Assembly: GCA_963815135.1 (NCBI GenBank)
Contig: CAWFFO010000008.1
Coordinates: 401,190 to 465,189 of the forward strand
Length of the DNA: 64,000 bases
Reading direction: 5' to 3'
Source of the DNA: CAIWTU01 sp963815135
Lineage (GTDB): Bacteria > Desulfobacterota > Desulfuromonadia > Geobacterales > Geobacteraceae
The position numbers and the translations under genes were made by a program. A model generated the notes under the pieces. The model had not been told where the DNA came from. It was given only the letters and a program-made list of their open reading frames with translations, and ran no database searches. Of the stretch, positions 28,799 through 37,277 are shown piece by piece. How positions within the stretch are numbered: position 1 is the stretch's first letter; each line of letters opens with the position of its first letter.

Positions 28799-29845
28799 TC
28801 AATAGCCTCCGTGATGTTAATGTTTCACTCATATAAAGCTGTTTGAACCGGTCTAAGCGCCGGCATGCTCCGGGATTTGTCCGCAAACGCTACAAAACAA
28901 TGCCCGTCTATCCTTGATAAGGTCCTGAAATCAGCGGTTGTACGCATAAACAACAAAAATGCTAAGAAAAACAGGATTTAAAGCTTACTGTATTTGTCAA
29001 CAATGCGGCCAAAAGTTCCCCGTTAATGTGTTTTCAAGTCCGGTTTTTCCCGATGCACTCTGAGGCCGATGGTGGATCCATAACTGCCGGCCAAGTTATG
29101 GCTTAATTCGGACGCACCGATCCATTTACGAAATTTCCCTGTTTTTTGGGGACGCTAATAAGTTTGGCACAGTTGAAATGTCATCTGCCCCGGGTGGTGT
29201 CGGGTTAAATTGTTTTTTAAATAGTGATGCTGAATTTTTTTGTCGCGCGTGCTCTGTTTAATTTTCGCGGAAAAGGAAGGTCGTTGTCTTGTTATGACTA
29301 CGCAGTAAGGAAGGTCGTTGTCATTGGTTGTCCAATATTAATGCGCGTTTCTTCCAGAGCTTTGGAAGCTGCCTGCTGACGGCATTATTTATTATTTCCG
29401 GGCGGTTTGGTTTGCCGGCCTCAGTTATTCCTGCCGGGACGCCGTTTAATTTCAGTTTGCGTCAGTCTTGAGTTGTAAGTCGGCATATAACATTTCTCTC
29501 AGGACATGGTATATGCTTCTTTGTGATTATTTTATAATCCATATAATTCTATTGTGTCAACAAAAAAATTGTCTGCAGATTGTTACAATTATGTAAATTA
29601 TTTTTCAGGAATATATTTCCCGGACTTCCATATACTCCCAGTGTAATTTTAGAATATAAAAAATTTCAAGAAAAACGGTATGTTCGGGAATGGAGTCTTT
29701 TGTTGACAATGTTGAATAGTTTAATATATAGATATCGGGAAAAATAGGAAGAAATAGCAGCAAAAAATGATAATCACGACTCACAGTGATTCATGATAAA
29801 TTTTTCTGGCGGCAGAAGCCGTCAGCAGCATCCGGGAATGAAAAC
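28799..29845. other. 1-kb gene-free region upstream of the hydrogenase and tadA
   Basis: No reading frame, tRNA, known riboswitch motif or clear sigma-54 site was found in this stretch between divergent genes. TGGCAC occurs at 29164 but lacks the partner TTGC element at the right distance. It contains one 16-bp direct repeat (listed separately) and becomes A+T-rich beyond about 29500. It must hold the promoter of the hydrogenase operon (minus) and probably that of tadA (plus). Confidence 0.5.
29273..29322. repeat. 16-bp direct repeat
   Basis: AAGGAAGGTCGTTGTC occurs perfectly at 29273-29288 and 29307-29322, a 34-bp period, close to three helical turns. It lies about 480 bp upstream of the hydrogenase start. 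It may be a regulator-binding pair; nothing proves this. Confidence 0.6.
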
Positions 29846-30319
29846 GTGAAAGACGATTCGTATTGGATGGGGGCCGCGCTGAGGGAGGCCGGAAAGGCGG
29901 CGGACAAGGGGGAGGCGCCGATAGGTGCGGTTATCGTTCGCGACGGGAAGATCATCGGTCGGGGCCATAATCTGCGCGAAGGGAAAAACGACCCCACCGC
30001 CCACGCGGAAATGATCGCCATCCGCAAGGCAGCTAAAAAAACGGACGCATGGCGCCTTACCGGCGCTACCATCTACGTTACCCTGGAGCCCTGCCTCATG
30101 TGTATGGGTGCGATAATCCTCTCAAGGTTGGATCGAGTGGTTTACGGTTGTGGCGACCCTAAAGGGGGAGCTGCAGGCTCCTTGTATGATCTGTCCAGTG
30201 ATGTCCGCCTGAACCACCGCGTTGCGCTGACAAAGGGAGTCAGGGAAGATGAATGCTCTGGCATTCTCAGTGGATTTTTCGCGGAACTGCGGCAAAGAAA
30301 AAAAATGGAAAAAGTTTAA
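29846..30319 (+). CDS. tadA: tRNA-specific adenosine deaminase
   Basis: A 157-residue zinc-dependent deaminase converting A34 to inosine in tRNA-Arg(ACG). The active-site motifs are HAE (53-55) and PCLMC (Cys83, Cys86). GTG 29846 (MKDDSYWMGAALREA) gives the family's usual N-terminus and length. A GTG at 29786 would add 20 residues with no family resemblance (IHDKFFWRQKPS...). Confidence 0.93.
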   Translation: MKDDSYWMGAALREAGKAADKGEAPIGAVIVRDGKIIGRGHNLREGKNDPTAHAEMIAIRKAAKKTDAWRLTGATIYVTLEPCLMCMGAIILSRLDRVVYGCGDPKGGAAGSLYDLSSDVRLNHRVALTKGVREDECSGILSGFFAELRQRKKMEKV

Positions 30320-30417
30320 ATATTTGTATGGATATAGACATTGTCCGGTCCGTTTTTTCTCTGTGTGCAGCGACCGGGCATCTGTGTGACAAAAGAAGCA
30401 TACAAAGGATGCATTAA

Positions 30418-30861
30418 ATGGAAATTGCCCGAGCGGAAAAACTGTTGGCTGAAGGTATCAAGGAACTTGGGATGGGAAACACGCATTCGGCCTTCGATCT
30501 TTTTTCAGCGGCTGCCGAACTGGATGACTCTCCGTTGGTCAGATCATACCTCGGTTACTGTCTTGCCAAAGTGAAGGGAGATTTTTCCAGTGCGGTTTCC
30601 CTCTGCCGCGATGCGATCCTTCACGATTCTGGAAACTCGGAGCATTACCTGAATCTCGGCAGGATCTACATGCTGCGTGGCGACAAGAAGGAGGCGATGC
30701 GGATATTTCGCGACGGCCTGCTCCAGGGAGATAATCGATCCATCATAGAAGAGCTGAAGACTCTCGGTCGAAGAAAACCGCCTCTTATCCAATCCTTGCC
30801 GAGAGAACATGTACTGAATCGTTTTCTCGGTATCCTCGCAGGGAAATGCGGGTTGAGATAA
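30418..30861 (+). CDS. Tetratricopeptide-repeat protein
   Basis: A 147-residue soluble protein of helical repeats. One good TPR is SEHYLNLGRIYMLRGDKKEAMRIFRDGL (about residues 70-98), preceded by two weaker ones starting LLAEGIKELGMGNTHSAFDLF and RSYLGYCLAKVKGDFSSAV. The basic C-terminal tail (GRRKPPLIQSLPREHVLNRF) lies outside the repeats. AAAGGA precedes ATG 30418. It probably mediates protein contacts; partners are unknown. It lies 98 bp after tadA and is convergent with the pseudouridine synthase gene. Confidence 0.8.
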   Translation: MEIARAEKLLAEGIKELGMGNTHSAFDLFSAAAELDDSPLVRSYLGYCLAKVKGDFSSAVSLCRDAILHDSGNSEHYLNLGRIYMLRGDKKEAMRIFRDGLLQGDNRSIIEELKTLGRRKPPLIQSLPREHVLNRFLGILAGKCGLR

Positions 30862-30968
30862 GCGGAATCCGGCGGATTGCTGCTTACAGAAGAACCTTTG
30901 ATAAACATTTGCTAATTTTGTTCCCTGTTTCAACTTGATCCCTGCAAAAAAGACATCATCTGGCAGGT

Positions 30969-31859
30969 TTAATTCTTTCCATAGATTATGCCGTATCTGC
31001 TGCAGATTTCGGCGAAAGCCTTGTCTGCCGGAGCAGATATTGCCAGTTGTCTGCCTTCTGCAGAGCGGAATGACATCGACATGCAATGCAGCATCATTCT
31101 CGGAGCGGGCGCGCCGCCGTAAACTTCATCTCCCACAATAGGAAGGCTGCAGTGGGCAAGGTGGACCCTGATCTGGTGGGTGCGGCCTGTGAGCGGGGAT
31201 GCCTCCAGCAGGGTTGCCCCCCGCCCTTCTGCGATTACTCTGAAAAGGGTTTGTGCCTCTTTGCCGGGTAACGCGACCCCGTAGCGCGATTTCGCAATTT
31301 TGGCAATGGGTGCATCGATTTTCCAGGTGTCATGCTGAGGTGTTCCGGTAGCAAGTGCAAGGTACTTCTTCTCTATATTTCCCTCCTTGAGCAGAGCGCA
31401 GAGATATGCCGCATATTTCCTGTTTTTCGGAAAAATCATCACTCCCGATGTCCCCCGGTCGAGACGGTGGACGATTCTTGCCGGTTCCAGGCATCCCTGT
31501 TTTTTCAGATACATTTCCACGGCAAATTCGACGGTGCCCTTCAGCTGGTAAGGCGTACGCTGGCAATTGACTCCGGCCTCCTTGTTTACAGCCAGACAGC
31601 TCTCATCTTCGTGAAGCATATCGGCGGCGGAATAGGCAAGTTCACGTCGGTTTTCGTCTTCTGTGACTCCGATAATGATCTCTTCCCCTCCCCGCAGGGT
31701 CCGGGAGGCCACCCTTACCTTTACGTTGTCAACCGTGCATCCCCCCCAATCTATTATCTTGCGTAAACGGGTCTTGGACAATTGCGGAAACAGCTGTGCC
31801 GCTCCGTCATCAAGTCGCTTCCCTGTCTGCTCTGGACCTGCAATCGCTTTAAGTATCAA
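30969..31859 (-). CDS. RluA-family pseudouridine synthase
   Basis: A 296-residue RNA-uridine isomerase. An S4-like RNA-binding region (about 12-70, KRLDDGAAQLFPQLSKTRLRKII) precedes the catalytic domain. The catalytic Asp134 is in the family signature HRLDRGTSG, and LTGRTHQIRVHLA near residue 225 is the second RluA motif. Which rRNA or tRNA position it modifies cannot be told from the sequence. Confidence 0.92.
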   Translation of the reverse strand: MILKAIAGPEQTGKRLDDGAAQLFPQLSKTRLRKIIDWGGCTVDNVKVRVASRTLRGGEEIIIGVTEDENRRELAYSAADMLHEDESCLAVNKEAGVNCQRTPYQLKGTVEFAVEMYLKKQGCLEPARIVHRLDRGTSGVMIFPKNRKYAAYLCALLKEGNIEKKYLALATGTPQHDTWKIDAPIAKIAKSRYGVALPGKEAQTLFRVIAEGRGATLLEASPLTGRTHQIRVHLAHCSLPIVGDEVYGGAPAPRMMLHCMSMSFRSAEGRQLAISAPADKAFAEICSRYGIIYGKN

Positions 31860-32074
31860 ATCATTCCCCTCTTCCGGCTTTCTTCCAATATGCTTGTATC
31901 ATAATGGCAATCAACTTCCTCTGCAATCCTAAACTACCGGAATCAGATAAATAATTATCTTAAATAAAAAATATTATTAAATTAACATTAGTACGCTTGA
32001 TTAAATAAAATTTTATGTAAGAATAATTACTCATAGTTATTTCAGGTTGTAGTTGCAGGACGGGAAGCAAGAAA

Positions 32075-32278
32075 ATGAGCCTGGTAAAACTGGATGGGAG
32101 ATACATGGTTTGTGCGACCTGCGCCTATTGGGAAGGTCCGAGAAACCGTGTAAAGACATGTGCAGTTTTTGACAACAGGTCGTCGGGTAGATGCGGCAGC
32201 GAGGCTTTTGGTAGCTGGAAAGTCGGAGCCGTGTCCACCTGCGTCAAATGGAAGATGTGGCAGGAAATGGGAGAGTGA
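32075..32278 (+). CDS. Small cysteine-rich protein
   Basis: A 67-residue protein with five cysteines (CATC, CAVF, GRCG, TCVKW) and several Trp/Tyr residues (CAYWEG, FGSWKVG, KWKMW). This spacing suggests a small metal-binding knuckle. I do not know the family. There is no signal peptide. A weak GGAAG lies upstream of ATG 32075. The flanking upstream 200 bp is strongly A+T-rich. Confidence 0.55.
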   Translation: MSLVKLDGRYMVCATCAYWEGPRNRVKTCAVFDNRSSGRCGSEAFGSWKVGAVSTCVKWKMWQEMGE

Positions 32279-32494
32279 AAACGTTTGTACGTAAGGTGAA
32301 GATTCTCGGATCATATCGCTGGTCAGATTCACTTCTCCTGAAATAGACGGGAAAATCCTGAAACTGTCTGTGCCTTGGGATAAATTTCTGAAAACCTGAT
32401 ATGTCGGGATTTTTCCTGTCCGGTGCGGAAAAAAACCTGAAGATTGCAAAACATTCAACCTGTAAATAGAAAATGTGTTTTTAAAGGTGAATAC

Positions 32495-33559
32495 ATGAAC
32501 TGTTGTTTCAATTATACGGGAAGGTATGTTGTCTGGCTTTTATGTGCGGTCCTGGCTGGATGCGCCGGCTATGTCGATCTTCCCGACGGGACCGTGAAAC
32601 ATATAGGCTGTAATACTTCTTCGGCTATCGTGGAAAAGCAGTCGGTATCCGTAACTGCCATCGAACAACAGACTCCTCCCCCGGCTGACTACATCATCGG
32701 ACTGAACGATGTTCTTTTTATCGATATAAACGGCAAGCCGGAATTCATGATCGTTACTCCCAATAATTCCGGCAAAGTCCAGGGAAGCAGGGTTGACGGC
32801 AAGGGAAATGTCCACGTGCCGCTTGTAGGTGCCGTCCATGTAGCGGGTCTCACAGTGTCCGAGGCCCAGGAAAGTATTCGGGAAAATCTGAGTAAATATC
32901 TCAAAGAACCCTGGGTGGTGGTGGAGGTGGCCGAGTACCGGGCCCACCCGGTTTATCTTCTCGGCCAGTTCAAGACACCCGGTACGTACTACCTGGACCG
33001 GCCACTGACCCTCGTCCAGGGCATCGCCATGGGCAACGGATTCGACACCGACGCCTATCTTCGCGGAGCGCGCCTCAACCGGAACAACAGGATTGTACCA
33101 GTGGATATTTATGACCTGCTGCTCAACGGCAGCCCGACACAGAATATCTGGCTGCAGTCAGGCGACACAATTTTCATTCCGGACAACAGAAGTCTGCAGG
33201 TGTTCGTTTTCGGCGCAGTGAAAAAGCCGGGACCGGTACTCATGCAACAGGGGGGGCTGAACCTGGCCCAGGCCATCGGAAGTGCCGAGTTGCGCGATAC
33301 CGGTTACGATTTCAGGCATATCCGTATCATCCGCTCCCTGTCCACCACCAGGGGGGAACTGCTTGTGGTGGACTTTGACAAGATACTGCGCGGCGAAGCG
33401 CTCCCCCTGCCGCTCATGGCGGGCGACATTGTATATGTCCCACGCAGCAATATCGGGGCATGGAACGACGCATTAAACGAGCTCCTGCCCTCCTTGCAGG
33501 CCATAAGCGCCATCCTGCAGCCTTTTGTGCAGATTGAATATTTGAGGAGAAGTAAGTGA
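32495..33559 (+). CDS. Wza-like polysaccharide export lipoprotein
   Basis: A 354-residue outer-membrane export protein. The signal peptide ends in a lipobox (LAGC, Cys23). An N-terminal poly-export domain (YIIGLNDVLFIDING) is followed by two SLBB domains (VYLLGQFKTPGTYYL and VFVFGAVKKPGPVLM). Such proteins form the octameric channel for capsule or EPS. AAAGGTG precedes ATG 32495; the earlier ATG at 32444 would add 17 residues before the signal peptide. It starts the EPS locus, 92 bp before the tyrosine kinase gene, the classic wza-wzc order. Confidence 0.92.
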   Translation: MNCCFNYTGRYVVWLLCAVLAGCAGYVDLPDGTVKHIGCNTSSAIVEKQSVSVTAIEQQTPPPADYIIGLNDVLFIDINGKPEFMIVTPNNSGKVQGSRVDGKGNVHVPLVGAVHVAGLTVSEAQESIRENLSKYLKEPWVVVEVAEYRAHPVYLLGQFKTPGTYYLDRPLTLVQGIAMGNGFDTDAYLRGARLNRNNRIVPVDIYDLLLNGSPTQNIWLQSGDTIFIPDNRSLQVFVFGAVKKPGPVLMQQGGLNLAQAIGSAELRDTGYDFRHIRIIRSLSTTRGELLVVDFDKILRGEALPLPLMAGDIVYVPRSNIGAWNDALNELLPSLQAISAILQPFVQIEYLRRSK

Positions 33560-33651
33560 TAAGTGGCTGGGAATTTAATGAATTTAAAGTTCTTTTAATT
33601 GCCTAAAATCTGGCATTTAAAACTTAAAACGCGAATTTTATATGAGCTTCT

Positions 33652-36084
33652 ATGAATAACGAAATCCAGAATTACACGCCATATGTAAATCCACAGCCGC
33701 CGCAGATGGAGGAGGTCCATCTGCAGGACTATATTAATGTTATCTACCGCAGGAGGAAGACTTTTCTCATCGCCTTCGCGGCGGTGTTCGTAGCCGTTGC
33801 GCTCTACACCTTCCTCATGAAGCCGGTTTACGAGGCCACTGCCACCCTTCATGTCAAGGACGATACCGCCGGCAAGGGACAGCTGCTCGATGTGCTGGCG
33901 TTGAACGAGAGCAACCCGGTGGAGGCGGAACTGGAAATTCTCAAATCGCGCACCAATGCGGAAAAAGTGGTCAGGCAGCTCCACCTGGATTGGAAAGTGT
34001 CGGAAAAGCCAGATGACCTGACATTCCGGATGCTGGAGTTCACTTCGGCCGCCGAAGTTCCGTCATTCGAAATCGAGCTTATCGGCAACGGCGGATATGC
34101 GGTCAGGGACGGCGAAGGCAATATGGTCGGCGCCGGGCATTCGGGAACCCTCATGCGCGGCAGGGGTATGACCCTGCTGCTGGCCGACCTGCGCGGCGCC
34201 AGGGGCGATACTTTCCGCCTGGACCTTCTCCCCTTCAATGCAACCGTCGACGCACTGCGGAAAAGCGTCAAGGCGGACGAAGTCGGCAAAAAGACCAATA
34301 TCATGTCGGTCGCCTATGACAGCACCGACCCGGTCCTGGCGCGGGACGTGGTCAACAACCTGGTGCAGGCCTACCTGGAGCAAAGCGTCGGCTTCAAGAC
34401 CGAAGAGGCCAGCAAAACGGTTGGCTTCGTGGAAAATCAGCTACAGGGGCTGCGCAATGAACTGGACAACTCGGAAAAGAACCTGGAGGCATACAAGACC
34501 GCGTCGGGGGTGGTTGCGCTCGACCCGACCGCCCTGAACCTGATCAACAACCTGTCCGATACCGAAAAGGCGCGGGCCGGCATTGCTCTGAAAAAGAAGG
34601 GAATCGAATTCGCCCTTGCTTCCCTCAAAGACGCCAGGCGCAGGGGTGCCACGTACTCGCCGGCCGTGACCCAGGATGACCCGCTGATCGCGAGCTTGGC
34701 CACCCGCCTGGCCGAGCTGGAGGTGCAGAAGAGCGCGCTGCTCGCCGACTCCACCGAGCAGCACCCGGCTGTAAAGGCGGTCAGGGAGCAGATCGACGAA
34801 GTACAGAAAAAGATCCAGTCCACATACGAGAACGCCATCAGGGACCTGTCCAAACAGGAGTCCGGGATCGGCGGGGAGTTGGGGCGCTATGAAACGATGC
34901 TGAAAGGGCTGCCGGTGGCGGAGCGCGACCTGGCCAGGCTGACCCGGCTGTCCAAGGTCAACGCCGATATCTATACCTTTCTCCTGCAGAAACATGAAGA
35001 GGCCAGGATCGCCAAGGCATCCACCATCAGCAGCATCAATATCGTCGATCCGGCCATCGTCCCGGACAAGCCGGTAAAGCCGCAGAAGATGAAGAACCTG
35101 CTTCTGGGGCTGATTGTCGGTGGCATGCTCGGGGTGGGTCTGGCCTTTTTCAGGGAATACCTGGACGACACCATCAAGGACGCAGACGGCGCCAAGCGCG
35201 AACTGGGCTGGCCTCTGCTGGCGGTCACCCCTCACATACACCATCCAGGCGAAGCGAAGGGGGAACGCAATATCTCCCTGCTCACCCACCTGGAGCCGAA
35301 ATCCCAGGCCGCCGAGGCTTTCCGCAGCCTGCGCACCGGCATCCATTTCTCGGCGGTGAACCGCGGCAACAAGGTAATTCTTCTCACCAGCACCTTCCCT
35401 GGTGAGGGGAAAAGCACCATCGGCGGGAACCTTGCCTGCATCCTGACCCAGACCGGTGCCGGAGTGGTCCTGATCGATTGTGACCTGCGCAGGTCCACGC
35501 TCCACGAAAAACTCGGCTGTGACAAAGAACCGGGACTGACCGATATACTGGCCGGCGACATGTCGCTCGACAGTGTGATGAAGCATACCCAGATACCGGG
35601 TCTCGATTTCATCAGCTCTGGCATTACACCTCCCAACCCGGCGGAGCTGCTCGGCTCTCAGCGGATGAAGGACCTGATCGCCACGCTCAGGGAGCGCTAC
35701 GACACGATCCTCATCGACGCGCCGCCGGTGCTGGCGGTTACCGATGCACCGCTGCTGACCGCCGTTGCCGACATGGTAATCGTCGTCATCGAGACCGGCC
35801 GCGTCCCGCTCAAGGCCGCCCGGCAGATGAGCGAGATGCTGGAAAGCGTGAACGCCCCCGTGGCCGGGATGATCCTCAACGACAAGACAGGCAAGGGCAG
35901 TGAACATTACGGCTACGGTTACTACGGCGGCAAGTACTACGGTTACTACGGATACGGATATGGATACTACAACGAGTCCGAGAAAATCAGGAAAAAGAAG
36001 TGGTGGCAGAAGGTTGCCAAAAAGAACGGATATTTAGGGTATTTGAAACATTTGGCGGTGAAGACGTTTCCCTGGAGGGACTAG
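33652..36084 (+). CDS. Wzc-like polysaccharide co-polymerase with bacterial tyrosine kinase domain
   Basis: An 810-residue inner-membrane protein. The N-terminal Wzz domain has its first helix at about 40-60 and a long periplasmic coiled coil. The second helix is near 480-500, followed by a cytosolic BY-kinase domain. Walker A is TFPGEGKST (about 582-590), Walker A' VVLIDCDLRR (about 604-613) and Walker B ILIDAPPVL (about 686-694). The tail (about 753-777) has a tight cluster of at least ten tyrosines alternating with glycine, the autophosphorylation site. It works with the Wza-like protein upstream and is expected to be dephosphorylated by the CpsB-type phosphatase downstream. Confidence 0.95.
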   Translation: MNNEIQNYTPYVNPQPPQMEEVHLQDYINVIYRRRKTFLIAFAAVFVAVALYTFLMKPVYEATATLHVKDDTAGKGQLLDVLALNESNPVEAELEILKSRTNAEKVVRQLHLDWKVSEKPDDLTFRMLEFTSAAEVPSFEIELIGNGGYAVRDGEGNMVGAGHSGTLMRGRGMTLLLADLRGARGDTFRLDLLPFNATVDALRKSVKADEVGKKTNIMSVAYDSTDPVLARDVVNNLVQAYLEQSVGFKTEEASKTVGFVENQLQGLRNELDNSEKNLEAYKTASGVVALDPTALNLINNLSDTEKARAGIALKKKGIEFALASLKDARRRGATYSPAVTQDDPLIASLATRLAELEVQKSALLADSTEQHPAVKAVREQIDEVQKKIQSTYENAIRDLSKQESGIGGELGRYETMLKGLPVAERDLARLTRLSKVNADIYTFLLQKHEEARIAKASTISSINIVDPAIVPDKPVKPQKMKNLLLGLIVGGMLGVGLAFFREYLDDTIKDADGAKRELGWPLLAVTPHIHHPGEAKGERNISLLTHLEPKSQAAEAFRSLRTGIHFSAVNRGNKVILLTSTFPGEGKSTIGGNLACILTQTGAGVVLIDCDLRRSTLHEKLGCDKEPGLTDILAGDMSLDSVMKHTQIPGLDFISSGITPPNPAELLGSQRMKDLIATLRERYDTILIDAPPVLAVTDAPLLTAVADMVIVVIETGRVPLKAARQMSEMLESVNAPVAGMILNDKTGKGSEHYGYGYYGGKYYGYYGYGYGYYNESEKIRKKKWWQKVAKKNGYLGYLKHLAVKTFPWRD

Positions 36085-36287
36085 GGACTGGAAAACAGGG
36101 GCTGGTAAAAAGATGGTGAATTTTTTGGATTAATTCCCGTCACCCATGGATCTTTAAAGCTGAGTTAAGGAAGTTGTGTGGCCCTTTAATACCAATGAAC
36201 AATAGGAATGGAATTGAGATGAATCAAACATATCCTGCGTTTGGGATATGATCGGGGATATTGCCAGCCCCCTTTGAGGACAAACCA

Positions 36288-37145
36288 ATGATCGACTATC
36301 ATTCACACATACTTCCCGGCCTGGATGACGGAGCGTCAAACATGGGCGAAGCCGTTGCCATGTGCCGGGTCCTGTCGGACGCCGGTTTCACCGTCGTCTG
36401 CTGCACCCCGCACAGGATCCGGGGCTGCTATGATGCGGACAACGATACAATAATGGAAAGCAAGAAAGAGCTGCAGAAGCGGCTGGATGCCCTTGGCACC
36501 GGTCTGCGTCTTATGATCGGCAGTGAATATTACCTGGACGAATATCTCATGTCCGGACTGGACAATTGCCTACCCCTTTTCGAAACGCCATATGTCCTTG
36601 TGGAGCTTTCCAATCACATGCCGGAGGAATTCATCAGGGAATCATGCTACCGCATGAGAAGCCATGGCTGCATACCCATAATCGCACATCCGGAGCGATG
36701 CGGGTTACTGGGGCTCCCCAGACCGAATAAAAGCGGCCTGATGGGAAGGTTCATGGCTCGTGGAACTATGGTTATAAATTCAAAATTCAGAATTCAAAAT
36801 TCAGAATTTCATCAAAACCCGAACTTTGAACGTGGAACTTTGAACGCTTCGTCGGACACTCTTCTCGAATACCTTATTGGGATAGGTTGTCAATTCCAGG
36901 GAAACATAGGCAGCTTTGCTGGAATTTACGGAGATAAGGTGCGCAGGCGGGCCGTTATCTATCTCCGGGAAGGCCTCTATTGCCGCCTGGGCAGCGACGC
37001 CCACAACCAGAAAGGATTCGCCGACTGGCTGGACAGGGGATTGCGTGAGATTGAGTGGGACACCGGCAGCGATGGCCTGGCTGATATGCTGAGTGGAGTT
37101 CCGTTTAACAGAAGATTAAACGGGCCTTTGGCAGTTGGCAGGTAG
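36288..37145 (+). CDS. CpsB/CapC-type tyrosine-protein phosphatase with in-frame repeat insertion
   Basis: A 285-residue PHP-fold, metal-dependent phosphatase that resets the tyrosine kinase cycle in polysaccharide assembly. The metal-binding motifs are IDYHSHILPGLDDG at the N-terminus, CCTPH, IAHPERC and GSDAHN. ATG 36288 has GAGG upstream; ATG 36261 does not. Between the third and fourth motifs (about residues 163-187) the sequence changes abruptly to INSKFRIQNSEF...NFERGTL, encoded by 14-bp tandem repeats (36776-36846). The reading frame survives. Whether the enzyme still folds is uncertain, but all metal ligands are present. Confidence 0.9.
   Translation: MIDYHSHILPGLDDGASNMGEAVAMCRVLSDAGFTVVCCTPHRIRGCYDADNDTIMESKKELQKRLDALGTGLRLMIGSEYYLDEYLMSGLDNCLPLFETPYVLVELSNHMPEEFIRESCYRMRSHGCIPIIAHPERCGLLGLPRPNKSGLMGRFMARGTMVINSKFRIQNSEFHQNPNFERGTLNASSDTLLEYLIGIGCQFQGNIGSFAGIYGDKVRRRAVIYLREGLYCRLGSDAHNQKGFADWLDRGLREIEWDTGSDGLADMLSGVPFNRRLNGPLAVGR
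36776..36846. repeat. 14-bp-period tandem repeats inserted in the phosphatase gene
   Basis: ATTCAAAATTCAGA occurs twice in tandem (36778-36791, 36792-36805). GAACTTTGAACG then occurs at 36821-36832 and 36835-36846, also with a 14-bp period. The block is A+T-rich in a G+C-rich gene and is translated. It resembles the 14-bp repeats in the intergenic element at 3138-3238. Confidence 0.8.
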
Positions 37146-37277
37146 ATAAAGGCAAGATGGTGGTTATTTGCAGAAATAGTTAAAAAATTCCGGTTCTTTA
37201 CGTTAATTATTGCATTTGCTGACAGCCGGTGACCAAGTACTTCTTTCAAGAAGTAACAACATGAAAAGGAACTTTAT

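Noticed and set aside
29160..29180. Sigma-54 promoter (TGGCAC at 29164)
   Set aside because: The partner TTGC box is missing at the required spacing, and the orientation does not suit the hydrogenase operon.
28799..29785. GEMM-type (c-di-GMP/cGAMP) riboswitch upstream of the hydrogenase operon
   Set aside because: I looked for the conserved GEMM core on both strands and did not see it; a covariance-model search would settle this.
34441..35907. A 488-codon open frame antisense to the tyrosine kinase gene
   Set aside because: It mirrors the codon pattern of a clearly real gene in G+C-rich DNA. Similar antisense frames at 14273-15100, 50389-51231, 51307-52263 and 62032-62853 are rejected for the same reason.
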